Shown here in pieces: positions 8,615 through 16,114 of a stretch of 64,000 nucleotides of DNA (its first letter is position 1; the number at the start of each line of letters is the position of its first letter). Both the position numbers and the translations under genes were made by a program. Below the pieces are notes generated by a model. That model was not told where the DNA came from. It saw nothing but the letters and a program-made list of their open reading frames with translations, and did no database searches. This DNA comes from Pedobacter nutrimenti. GTDB lineage: Bacteria; Bacteroidota; Bacteroidia; Sphingobacteriales; Sphingobacteriaceae. The DNA lies in NCBI RefSeq assembly GCF_003208655.1, contig NZ_QKLU01000010.1:62001-126000 (forward strand), given 5' to 3'.

Positions 8615-9354
8615 AATCTCAGATAGGTTTTATTAAATCATTACATCAAAAAAAGTATCGTAAAGAAAACGGAATATTTATTATTGAAGGTATTAAATCA
8701 ATAATAGAATTTATTCCATCAGCTTATCAGGTAAACAGTATCTATTACCTGGCTGAATTTAAGTCTTTACTACCTAATTTGCCACCAAATATAAAGTTAT
8801 TTGAAGTAAACCATGCTGACCTTGATAAGATTAGTACTTTACAAAGTCCGCAGGGTATCCTTGCCTTGGTAAACATTCCCGATCATTTGCCCTTTGAAGT
8901 CTCGGGATTAAAAAATTCTTTTAGTCTGGTACTTGACGGAATCCAGGACCCGGGAAACCTGGGAACAATTATCCGTACGGCCGACTGGTTTGGTTTCAAA
9001 AACATCATTTGCTCCCAGAATACGGTCGAGGTTTACAATCCAAAAACGGTTCAGGCCACTATGGGTTCTTTATGCCGGGTCAATGTTTTTTATGAACAAC
9101 TTCCTTCATGGCTCCCTTTGGTTAAAGTTCCGGTCTTCGGGGCACTTCTGGAAGGGAAAAGCAGTTTTGAGTTAGAATGGGGGAAAGAAGGCGTTCTGAT
9201 TTTGGGCAATGAAGGCCAGGGAATCAGCCCGGAAGTTCTGAAATTTATCAGCCATCCGGTAACTATTCCAAGGATTGGAAAGGCTGAGTCTTTGAATGTT
9301 GCCATCTCTGCAGGTATCTTATGTTCAGATATTAGCAGAAATTTAAATAAATAA
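8605..9354 (+). CDS. TrmH/SpoU family RNA methyltransferase
   Basis: A 249-residue SPOUT-class S-adenosylmethionine-dependent methyltransferase that 2'-O-methylates ribose in rRNA or tRNA; the target nucleotide cannot be assigned. The N-terminal ~90 residues form the substrate-binding L30e-like domain (K-K-Y-R-K-E-N-G-I-F-I-I-E-G). The C-terminal SpoU domain shows the three family motifs: D-G-I-Q-D-P-G-N-L-G-T-I-I-R-T-A (motif 1), L-I-L-G-N-E-G-Q-G-I-S (motif 2) and I-P-R-I-G-K-A-E-S-L-N-V-A-I-S-A (motif 3, the knot). ATG start; divergent from and overlapping the 5' end of tamL by 10 bp. Confidence 0.94.
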   Translation: MLSKSQIGFIKSLHQKKYRKENGIFIIEGIKSIIEFIPSAYQVNSIYYLAEFKSLLPNLPPNIKLFEVNHADLDKISTLQSPQGILALVNIPDHLPFEVSGLKNSFSLVLDGIQDPGNLGTIIRTADWFGFKNIICSQNTVEVYNPKTVQATMGSLCRVNVFYEQLPSWLPLVKVPVFGALLEGKSSFELEWGKEGVLILGNEGQGISPEVLKFISHPVTIPRIGKAESLNVAISAGILCSDISRNLNK

Positions 9355-9355
9355 A

Positions 9356-9385
9356 TTGCATAATAACTTATAATTGCTATTTTTG
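9356..9385 (+). promoter_or_regulatory. Promoter of tRNA-Cys (-33 and -7 boxes)
   Basis: TTG at 9356-9358, a 19-bp spacer, then TATTTTTG at 9378-9385: a textbook Bacteroidota promoter. It begins right after the stop codon of the methyltransferase and ends 18 bp before the tRNA. Confidence 0.8.
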
Positions 9386-9403
9386 CAACCTGAATTTAAA
9401 CAG

Positions 9404-9474
9404 GGTCGAGTGGCCGAGTGGCTAGGCAGAGGTCTGCAAAACCTCCTACAGCGGTTCGAATCCGCTCTCGACCT
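9404..9474 (+). tRNA. tRNA-Cys (anticodon GCA)
   Basis: Acceptor GGTCGAG/CTCGACC, D stem GCC/GGC, anticodon stem GAGGT/ACCTC around loop CTGCAAA (anticodon GCA), T stem AGCGG/CCGCT with loop TTCGAAT, discriminator T as expected for Cys. The next three bases are CCA (9475-9477), so the tail may be encoded, unlike in the tRNA-Arg of this window; with one example this may be chance. Confidence 0.95.
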
Positions 9475-9513
9475 CCAGATTTATTATAAATTAAAAACAC
9501 AAAGGTTAAGACC

Positions 9514-9690
9514 ATGGCAGTTACCAGATTAAAAAGAAAAGACAGAAAAAATAAAACAACTTCCCGTTTGGAAGTTAAAACATTGAAATTAGCTACTAAC
9601 CTTGAACTGGGAAGCCGTTCAAAACAATCTTCTAAAGATCAGTTGGCTAAAAACAATGCTGTTATCGCAAAACTTACTGCTCAGGCATAA
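9514..9690 (+). CDS. Small basic protein (58 aa), function unknown
   Basis: Begins M-A-V-T-R-L-K-R-K-D-R-K-N-K-T-T and ends A-K-L-T-A-Q-A; roughly a third of the N-terminal half is Lys or Arg. It starts 37 bp after the CCA of tRNA-Cys, has no promoter of its own that I can see, and is closed by a good terminator, so it is probably made from the tRNA-Cys transcript. The strongly basic, soluble composition suggests RNA binding or ribosome association (inference). I recall similar short proteins in Sphingobacteriaceae without assigned function. There is no Shine-Dalgarno-like sequence, which is normal for this phylum. Confidence 0.75.
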   Translation: MAVTRLKRKDRKNKTTSRLEVKTLKLATNLELGSRSKQSSKDQLAKNNAVIAKLTAQA

Positions 9691-9714
9691 GTTTTCTTTC
9701 TTAAAAGGATTTAA

Positions 9715-9744
9715 AACACTTCTGGTTTCCAGAGGTGTTTTTTT
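9715..9744 (+). terminator. Terminator after tRNA-Cys and the 58-aa gene
   Basis: An 11-bp stem (AACACTTCTGG with CCAGAGGTGTT, one G-U) with a 3-nt loop and a T-run. Confidence 0.9.
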
Positions 9745-9833
9745 ATGCTTTTATTTTTGATGAGAAGGAAATCGCTGGCAAAGGGATAAGGTTTAAAAAT
9801 TAACTATACTGAATAATTCAGATACTCTGTTTC

Positions 9834-9884
9834 GGGGCAGCGCCTGGTCAGGCTCCTACGGAGCAGCGACTGCCTTATTTGTTT
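9834..9884 (+). repeat. GC-rich palindromic intergenic repeat, copy 1
   Basis: Positions 9834-9867 are the reverse complement of 11514-11547 (copy 2) with one mismatch in 34 bp. Each copy holds internal short palindromes (GCTCC-GGAGC, GCCTG-CAGGC). The copy ends in the shared tail GCCTTATTTGTT (9872-9883). It lies in the gap between the 58-aa gene and the end of the 447-aa membrane-protein gene. Confidence 0.8.
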
Positions 9885-9935
9885 TCCCAAACCAACTTAT
9901 CCAAAAAACAAAAATACAACACGATACAATCCCTT

Positions 9936-11279
9936 TTAATCACCAACCCTGTTTTTGTTAAAAATTTCCAACTTAAATACACTTGTATCCACCTTCACGG
10001 CATGCATTTGTTTGTTCAGTGCATGAACAGCTTTTCTAAAAAGCCTCTCACTCATTCCTGAACCCGTCTTGCCGGCTAGATACAATTTAAAAGTGGATGG
10101 CCTGAACTTAACATTGGCCAGCATCATCTTCATCCCAGGAAAGGCTTCGGATATCGCTTTGTCCAGAGAAACCGTGTCCTGTAAAGGAACACCGGTCTTG
10201 ATGTCAAATACCCTGGCAGAAACCGAATCTTTCGAAGTACCACCTGGAGACGGGAATTTTAATTCAGGATCATAGGCCCTGAAATACAACCAGGTTTTGG
10301 TACTGTCACCACTATTGAAGCTGCTTTTGGTCAGTTTTTCTATACGATTTCCTTTCCCCACAATATACAGGTTCAATTCAGCGGAGTCCGGATGATCAAT
10401 AAATGCCCTCAGGCTCTTATTGGCCGACACATATTTAAAGGCACTGATACCAGTGGGGTTGCCCATATCCAGATCAGGCAAAAGTGTCAGACTGGCACTG
10501 CTGTCATTGCTGTATAAAAAATAGGGCCCCGATTTAACGACCAATTTTTCCAGAACCACTTTTGCTTCTGCAGAGGTCCTTTCAAACAACTTTTCCGAAC
10601 TTTTAACCATTTCAGGTCCGTTAAAATCATTGGATTTAAACCAGTCCTTACCACAAGTGCGTACCAGGGCTAGTACTGCAAAAACCAGTCCTATAGGAAG
10701 TACCCATTTGGAAGAATTATTTTGTTGTTTAACTTTCTCTAACTGTTCAGCCAAAGAAGGCACAGCCTGTTTTTCGGACAACACATTTACACCAGATGAC
10801 ACCTCTTCTGAGGAAAACACAGGTGGTTTTACCGGCAAAGATTTATCCCCTGTCTTTTTCAGTTGACCTTCCAGGGCCTGCGTAAAATTCAAAAAAGTAT
10901 CCAGGTCTTCCTTGCCATGAAACATGTTATCCCTGGAATTGAGTGCCCAGATAATTTTCCGGCCATCTTTTAATTTCAGTTGTATACAGGGTTTCGCGTA
11001 CAACATTGGAGAAGAGATTGATAAAATATCATCATAATTGACCTTTCCAAAATAACTGGAATCCAGATAACTGTCTTCAACCCGAATCACATCATGAGCT
11101 TTTACTTTTAAAATAAACAGCCCCAGGCCCAATGCCATTGGTCCCATTAACACCAGCATAAAGATCCACATTCTGACACCCGGATCCAGTAAAAAAAGAA
11201 AAGGGATACCTGTAAACAGCAAAGCCATATACCGCATCGCCTTAACATTCTGGAACTTAAATTCGTAAATTTTACCCAT
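9936..11279 (-). CDS. Hypothetical membrane protein (447 aa)
   Basis: Not recognised. Two hydrophobic segments (about residues 14-32 and 36-57) precede a ~75-residue strand-rich region that reads like a bacterial PH-like domain (I-R-V-E-D-S-Y-L-D, then K-V-N-Y-D-D-I-L-S-I-S). A Ser/Glu-rich linker and a third hydrophobic segment (about 191-208) follow, then a ~235-residue soluble C-terminal half. The C-terminal half contains L-Y-I-V-G-K-G-N-R-I and ends in an amphipathic helix. No signal peptide and no catalytic motif. ATG start. It is flanked on both sides by copies of the GC-rich repeat, so it may have moved as an accessory cassette, though its base use looks like that of its neighbours. 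Confidence 0.8.
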   Translation of the reverse strand: MGKIYEFKFQNVKAMRYMALLFTGIPFLFLLDPGVRMWIFMLVLMGPMALGLGLFILKVKAHDVIRVEDSYLDSSYFGKVNYDDILSISSPMLYAKPCIQLKLKDGRKIIWALNSRDNMFHGKEDLDTFLNFTQALEGQLKKTGDKSLPVKPPVFSSEEVSSGVNVLSEKQAVPSLAEQLEKVKQQNNSSKWVLPIGLVFAVLALVRTCGKDWFKSNDFNGPEMVKSSEKLFERTSAEAKVVLEKLVVKSGPYFLYSNDSSASLTLLPDLDMGNPTGISAFKYVSANKSLRAFIDHPDSAELNLYIVGKGNRIEKLTKSSFNSGDSTKTWLYFRAYDPELKFPSPGGTSKDSVSARVFDIKTGVPLQDTVSLDKAISEAFPGMKMMLANVKFRPSTFKLYLAGKTGSGMSERLFRKAVHALNKQMHAVKVDTSVFKLEIFNKNRVGD

Positions 11280-11475
11280 TATTTATTACCCGTATTGCTG
11301 CTTAAAAAAGTTAAAATCAAAATAATCCAACCCCCATTAAGCGATCCACACAATAACAAAGCCAAGAAATTTAACCACAGAGAATTACTCACACAAAACA
11401 CAAACGCTAACCATTTTCCCTAAACAAAATGCCTAAGCCCCGGATACGAACCAGAATTCCTTACTTAAGTTTTTA

Positions 11476-11571
11476 AACAAATAAGGCTGCGCTGTGACGG
11501 GGTGATTGGCTGGGCTGCTCCGCAGGAGCCTGACCAGGCGCTGCCCCGGAGCAGTGACGGCCTTATTTGTT
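11476..11571. repeat. GC-rich palindromic intergenic repeat, copy 2 (longest)
   Basis: Bounded by inverted ends: AACAAATAAGGC (11476-11487) and GCCTTATTTGTT (11560-11571). The core at 11514-11547 is the reverse complement of copy 1 with one mismatch. The layout (inverted ends, GC-rich hairpin core, no coding capacity) is that of a miniature palindromic element. Apart from copies 2 and 3, the 458-bp gap 11280-11737 holds nothing I can identify. Confidence 0.8.
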
Positions 11572-11656
11572 CTTCCGAAAAAACATCCTAGTTAGCCACC
11601 CAAACAAATAAGCACCCAAAGACAAAACGGACTGATTATCCCTTACTAAATTTTCA

Positions 11657-11704
11657 AACAAATAAAGGCTGGGCTGCCCCGGAGCAGTGACGGCCTTATT
11701 TGTT
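11657..11704. repeat. GC-rich palindromic intergenic repeat, copy 3 (internally deleted)
   Basis: It has the same inverted ends as copy 2 (AACAAATAAAGGC and GCCTTATTTGTT) and the same right-hand part (GGAGCAGTGACGGCC), but the central ~48 bp hairpin is missing, leaving 48 bp. It lies 33 bp before the end of pyrD. Confidence 0.75.
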
Positions 11705-11737
11705 CTCCTAAGGAAATGTCCCTTTAAAAAACGGTAA

Positions 11738-12766
11738 TTACAACAACTCTTTACAAATCCTTTTGATCAAACCCGGTCCTTCATAGATAAAGCCCGTATA
11801 CAACTGCACCAAAGAAGCACCAGCTGCTAATTTTTCTTTTGCATCCTCAGGAGAATGTATCCCTCCTACTCCAATGATTGGAAAGGCCCCTTTTGATTTT
11901 TCTGAAAGATAACGGATCACTTCAGTAGAACGGCTGGTTAAAGGCTTACCACTAAGGCCTCCAGCTTCGCCGACCAGTTCAGGAGCACTATACAATCCAT
12001 TACGGTCTATGGTCGTATTGGTGGCAATAAGTCCTGCAATGCCTGTGGTCTGCACAATTTCTACAATATCGTCCAATTGCTCATTGGTCAAATCGGGTGC
12101 AATTTTTAACAATATAGGCCGGCTGATCCCGTTTTTGGAATTGCGTTCCTGTAATGTTTTCAACAAATTGGTCAGCGGTTCCTTTTCCTGCAGCTCCCGC
12201 AACCCTGGGGTATTCGGAGAACTTACATTGACAACAAAATAATCCACCACATCAAACAGGCGGTCAAAACATTTTATGTAATCATTAACCGCTTCTTCAT
12301 TCGGGGTGACTTTGTTTTTACCAATATTACCGCCAATAACAATAGAAGCATCTTTTTTCTTGAGCAAGCGCAGTCTTTCAGCAAGGGTGTCCACGCCCTT
12401 ATTGTTAAAACCCATACGGTTAATGATTGCTCCATCCTCCTGGAGCCTGAACATCCTGGGTTTATCATTACCAGGCTGAGGCATCGGGGTTACTGTACCC
12501 ACTTCTATAAAACCAAAGCCCAGATTGCTAAGGGCCTCTATGTATTCGCCATTTTTATCAAAGCCTGCAGCCAGTCCAACAGGATTACGGAATTTAATTC
12601 CAAAAACCTCCCGCTCCAGCCCCTTAATGCTCACATCAAAACTGCTTCTGAGAATGGTCTTTCCCAATGGAAAATAATCATTGAACCATTTTAACCTTCT
12701 GACCACAAAATGGTGAACTTTTTCGGGGTCAAACTTAAAGAATACAGGCTTAATTATGCGATACAT
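11738..12766 (-). CDS. pyrD: Quinone-dependent dihydroorotate dehydrogenase
   Basis: Class 2 DHODH of 342 residues. It oxidises dihydroorotate to orotate in pyrimidine synthesis, passing electrons through FMN to quinone at the inner membrane. The N-terminal helical extension (M-Y-R-I-I-K-P-V-F-F-K-F-D-P-E) is the quinone/membrane-binding part that marks class 2. The barrel shows N-P-V-G-L-A-A-G-F-D-K-N-G, I-N-R-M-G-F-N-N-K-G, V-V-N-V-S-S-P-N-T-P-G-L-R (the catalytic Ser region), L-L-K-I-A-P-D-L and G-G-L-S-G-K-P-L. It closes with G-V-G-G-I-H-S-P-E-D-A, the FMN phosphate site. ATG start. Stand-alone; no other pyr gene is in the window. Confidence 0.97.
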   Translation of the reverse strand: MYRIIKPVFFKFDPEKVHHFVVRRLKWFNDYFPLGKTILRSSFDVSIKGLEREVFGIKFRNPVGLAAGFDKNGEYIEALSNLGFGFIEVGTVTPMPQPGNDKPRMFRLQEDGAIINRMGFNNKGVDTLAERLRLLKKKDASIVIGGNIGKNKVTPNEEAVNDYIKCFDRLFDVVDYFVVNVSSPNTPGLRELQEKEPLTNLLKTLQERNSKNGISRPILLKIAPDLTNEQLDDIVEIVQTTGIAGLIATNTTIDRNGLYSAPELVGEAGGLSGKPLTSRSTEVIRYLSEKSKGAFPIIGVGGIHSPEDAKEKLAAGASLVQLYTGFIYEGPGLIKRICKELL

Positions 12767-12907
12767 AGGGCGAAGATAGGAACGTTTTCAGCGATCACAA
12801 AGCAGAGCAGGCAAGTTTTAAAATAAAATTTTACATTTCCCCTTTAAAAAAGCTATAAATTAAGCTAATTCTTAGCCTGATAGCCTAAATAACTCTGCTT
12901 AAAATCG

Positions 12908-12915
12908 TATTTTTG
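12908..12915 (+). promoter_or_regulatory. -7 box directly before the ABC-F gene
   Basis: TATTTTTG ends 7 bp before the ATG at 12923. With the usual few-base gap to the start site, the mRNA would be leaderless or nearly so. Confidence 0.65.
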
Positions 12916-12922
12916 CAGCCAA

Positions 12923-14842
12923 ATGATTTCAATAAACGACTTAACTTTCCTTATAGGCTCCAGAGCTTTATATGATGAAGCAAACTGGCATATAAAACCC
13001 GGAGACAGAGTGGGCCTCATTGGCGCCAATGGAACCGGAAAATCTACCCTTTTAAAAATAATTGTAGGAGAATACGCGCCCTCATCCGGTTCGGTTTCCA
13101 TGTCTAAGGACCTGAAAATAGGCTACCTGAACCAGGATTTACTTTCCTACGATTCCCACCATAGCATTTTGCACGTTGCCATGGAAGCTTTTGAGCGCCA
13201 GAACCAGCTGCATGATGAAATTGAGGTCCTGCTCAAAAAAATAGAAACCGATTACTCGGAAGAGGTTTTAAATAAACTCAGTGACAAACAACAGGAATTT
13301 GAAGCACTCGACGGTTACAACATCGAGTACAGGGCCAATGAAATTTTAGCCGGTTTAGGTTTCAGCACACAGGACCAGCAAAGGCCCCTGAACACTTTTT
13401 CAGGAGGATGGAGAATGCGTGTCATGCTGGCAAAAATCCTGCTGCAAACCCCCGACATCCTGCTGCTCGATGAGCCGACCAACCACATGGATTTACCTTC
13501 CATTAAATGGCTGGAAACTTATTTAATGAGTTTTGAAGGTGCTATTGTGATCGTATCCCACGACAGGTATTTTCTGGATAAAGTAGTGAACCGGACAGTA
13601 GAATCCCGCAAAGGAAAACTTACTGCCTATGCCGGCAATTATACCTTTTACCTGGAAGAAAAAGCCTTAAGGGGTGAAATACAAAAAGGGGAATTTAAAA
13701 ATCAGCAGGCCAAAATCAAACAGGAAGAACGCCTTATTGAACGTTTTAAAGCAAAAGCAAGTAAAGCCAAAATGGCCCAGTCCCGTATGAAAGCACTGGA
13801 TAGACTCGAACGTGTCGAAGATGTAGACGACGACAACCCAACGGTAAACTTTAGCTTTAAATTTACTAAACCTTCCGGAAGACATGTGGTGCGGATCGAG
13901 CAAGCCAATAAAAGCTATCCGAATGTACATATCCTTGAAAATGCCGAAGGTGTCATTGAAAAAGGAGATAAAATTGCCCTGATCGGTGCCAATGGTAAAG
14001 GTAAATCGACCCTACTCCGCATTATTGCCGGCGCAGAGGGTTTTGAAGGAAAATGCGAAACCGGCCACAATGTGACCACCACTTTCTTTGCACAGCACCA
14101 GCTGGAATCCCTGCATTTGGACAACAGCATCCTGGAAGAACTTCAGGCATTTGCCCCTAAACATACCGATACAGAACTTCGTTCTATTCTGGGTTGTTTT
14201 CTTTTTACAGGGGACGATGTGTTTAAAAAAATCCGTGTCCTGTCCGGAGGAGAAAAGTCAAGGGTAGCCCTGGCCAAATCCTTAACCACAGACTCCAACT
14301 TTTTGATCCTCGATGAGCCCACCAACCACCTGGACATCCAGTCGGTTAACATCCTGATCCAGGCCCTGAAACAATATGAAGGAACTTTTATTGCGGTTTC
14401 CCACGATAGGTATTTCCTGGACAATGTGGCCAACAAAATCTGGTTCATCGAAAATAAAGACATTAAAGAATATCCGGGCACTTACGCCGAATACGAGGAA
14501 TGGAACAGTAAAAGGCCACAGCCTGTTGCAACCAGTATTCCTTTTAAAGCTGAAAAAGAGGCAAAGCCAAAAGCCGAGGAGAAAAAACCTGCATCCCCGA
14601 ATGTTCAGCAACAATTGAAAAAACTGAACGATCAGCTTCAAAAAACGGAAACTGAAATTGCAGCGCTGGAAGGTAATGTAAAAACCATAGAAACCCAGCT
14701 TGCAGACCAGCAGGTCTACCAGGACCCGGTAAAACTCGAACAGGCAAACCAAAAATATTTAGCGGCAAAACACCAGCTGGACAATGCACAAAATGCATGG
14801 GAAGACCTGGCTGCCGAAATTATGGAACTCGAAAGCAAATGA
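12923..14842 (+). CDS. ABC-F family ATPase (Uup/EttA type)
   Basis: A 639-residue soluble protein with two ABC domains and no membrane segments. Domain 1: Walker A G-A-N-G-T-G-K-S-T from residue 34, signature F-S-G-G-W-R-M-R-V, Walker B I-L-L-L-D-E-P-T-N-H (Asp183). A charged linker (~240-320) follows. Domain 2: G-A-N-G-K-G-K-S-T from 355, L-S-G-G-E-K-S-R-V, L-D-E-P-T-N-H-L-D (Asp464). The last ~75 residues are a predicted coiled coil, as in Uup. ABC-F proteins act on ribosomes (translation factors or antibiotic protection); the C-terminal coiled coil and chromosomal setting favour a housekeeping Uup-like role over resistance. Its stop overlaps the ATG of the T9SS Plug gene (ATGA). Confidence 0.94.
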   Translation: MISINDLTFLIGSRALYDEANWHIKPGDRVGLIGANGTGKSTLLKIIVGEYAPSSGSVSMSKDLKIGYLNQDLLSYDSHHSILHVAMEAFERQNQLHDEIEVLLKKIETDYSEEVLNKLSDKQQEFEALDGYNIEYRANEILAGLGFSTQDQQRPLNTFSGGWRMRVMLAKILLQTPDILLLDEPTNHMDLPSIKWLETYLMSFEGAIVIVSHDRYFLDKVVNRTVESRKGKLTAYAGNYTFYLEEKALRGEIQKGEFKNQQAKIKQEERLIERFKAKASKAKMAQSRMKALDRLERVEDVDDDNPTVNFSFKFTKPSGRHVVRIEQANKSYPNVHILENAEGVIEKGDKIALIGANGKGKSTLLRIIAGAEGFEGKCETGHNVTTTFFAQHQLESLHLDNSILEELQAFAPKHTDTELRSILGCFLFTGDDVFKKIRVLSGGEKSRVALAKSLTTDSNFLILDEPTNHLDIQSVNILIQALKQYEGTFIAVSHDRYFLDNVANKIWFIENKDIKEYPGTYAEYEEWNSKRPQPVATSIPFKAEKEAKPKAEEKKPASPNVQQQLKKLNDQLQKTETEIAALEGNVKTIETQLADQQVYQDPVKLEQANQKYLAAKHQLDNAQNAWEDLAAEIMELESK

Positions 14843-16110
14843 TTAAAACAAACGGACTGCTCTTTTTTTTGCTGACCTGCATGCAATTTGCATTTGCACA
14901 GCAAAGTACCCTGGTGTATGACAATCATATTTATCTGCCCCAGATCAAAACAGTACAATGCTATAACGCACAAAAAGAACAGTCCGTTCCTGTTATCGCC
15001 CTAAAATCGGGTGAACAACTGCTTTTTTCTTTTGATGACCTCAATGGCGGCAGTAAAAATTACTGGTATGCCATTGAACATTGTACCTCAGACTGGCAGC
15101 CTTCCAGAATCTCTACCCTGGACTATGTGGAATCTTTTGCAGAAGACCGCATTGTCGATTATAAATACTCTTTTGCGACCCTTCAGAAATACACCCATTA
15201 CAACCTCCGTCTACCCAATGAACAGGTCCGGCCAAAAATTTCAGGGAATTACCTGCTCAAAGTTTACCTCGACGGGGACCAGAAAAAACTGGTCCTGACC
15301 CAGCGCTTTTATGTCCTGGACAATAAGGTCAGTGTAGGGGTTGAAGTTACCCCAAGTCTGCAGGTCCCTGAAAGATCTTACAACCAAAAAATCAATTTCT
15401 CTATATTCCATAAAAACCTGGCCATCCAAAACCCTTACATAGATGTAAAGGCGGTGGTGATGCAGAACTTTGATCCTCAAACGGCCATCACCAATACCAA
15501 ACCTTCCTTTATCAGAACAAATGAACTGGTTTACAATGACCTGAACACCAATGATTTTAAAGGAGGCAATGAATTCAGAAAATTTGACATCCGCAGTTTA
15601 AGGTATACCGCAGACCATGTTCAAAACCTGGAAAAGGACAGCATCAATACCGCTGTGCTGTTCCCCGACATTACTGCAAATGCCCAGAAATACACCAACC
15701 AGTTTGATGAAAACGGTAATTTTTACATCCGCAATCAGGATGGCCGGGATGACAATACCGAAAGTGACTATGTAAAAGTCTTTTTTACCCTTCATGCCCA
15801 GGCCCCTGCTACCCCTGGCGACGCCTATGTAGTGGGCCGTTTCAATAATTACATTTTAAGTGAGGAAAACAAACTCGTTTACGAAGATTCCAGAAAAAAG
15901 TTCTATGCAAGCCTGCTTTTTAAACAAGGGCTCTATGACTTTAAATACGTATGGAAAGACCGTGAAACGGGCAAAGTCAACGAAAGTATTTTTGAAGGAT
16001 CCTTTTTTGAAACCGAAAACAATTATCAGGTGTTTGTTTATTTCCGCAAGCCGGGCAGCAGATGGGAAGAACTCATTGGCTATACCATGATCAATACCGT
16101 TAAGCGTTAA
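14839..16110 (+). CDS. Type IX secretion system Plug protein (DUF5103 family)
   Basis: A 423-residue exported protein that I recognise as the DUF5103 family, renamed T9SS Plug after the Flavobacterium johnsoniae protein that occludes the empty SprA translocon. A signal peptide (residues 1-20, ending F-A-F-A-Q) is followed by a beta-rich protein with the family-typical W-Y-A-I-E-H-C-T-S-D-W segment near residue 60, D-Y-K-Y-S-F-A-T and G-N-Y-L-L-K-V-Y. An E-set-like C-terminal domain follows (Y-V-V-G-R-F-N-N-Y, then G-L-Y-D-F-K-Y-V-W). The frame is open further upstream, but the ATG at 14839 gives the signal peptide and a 4-bp ATGA overlap with the ABC-F gene, so I chose it. It ends 4 bp before the convergent amylase. 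Confidence 0.86.
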   Translation: MIKTNGLLFFLLTCMQFAFAQQSTLVYDNHIYLPQIKTVQCYNAQKEQSVPVIALKSGEQLLFSFDDLNGGSKNYWYAIEHCTSDWQPSRISTLDYVESFAEDRIVDYKYSFATLQKYTHYNLRLPNEQVRPKISGNYLLKVYLDGDQKKLVLTQRFYVLDNKVSVGVEVTPSLQVPERSYNQKINFSIFHKNLAIQNPYIDVKAVVMQNFDPQTAITNTKPSFIRTNELVYNDLNTNDFKGGNEFRKFDIRSLRYTADHVQNLEKDSINTAVLFPDITANAQKYTNQFDENGNFYIRNQDGRDDNTESDYVKVFFTLHAQAPATPGDAYVVGRFNNYILSEENKLVYEDSRKKFYASLLFKQGLYDFKYVWKDRETGKVNESIFEGSFFETENNYQVFVYFRKPGSRWEELIGYTMINTVKR

Positions 16111-16114
16111 GCCC

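Noticed and set aside
12923..14842. Antibiotic-resistance ABC-F
   Set aside because: Full linker and C-terminal coiled coil of Uup type, core chromosomal setting, no mobile features.
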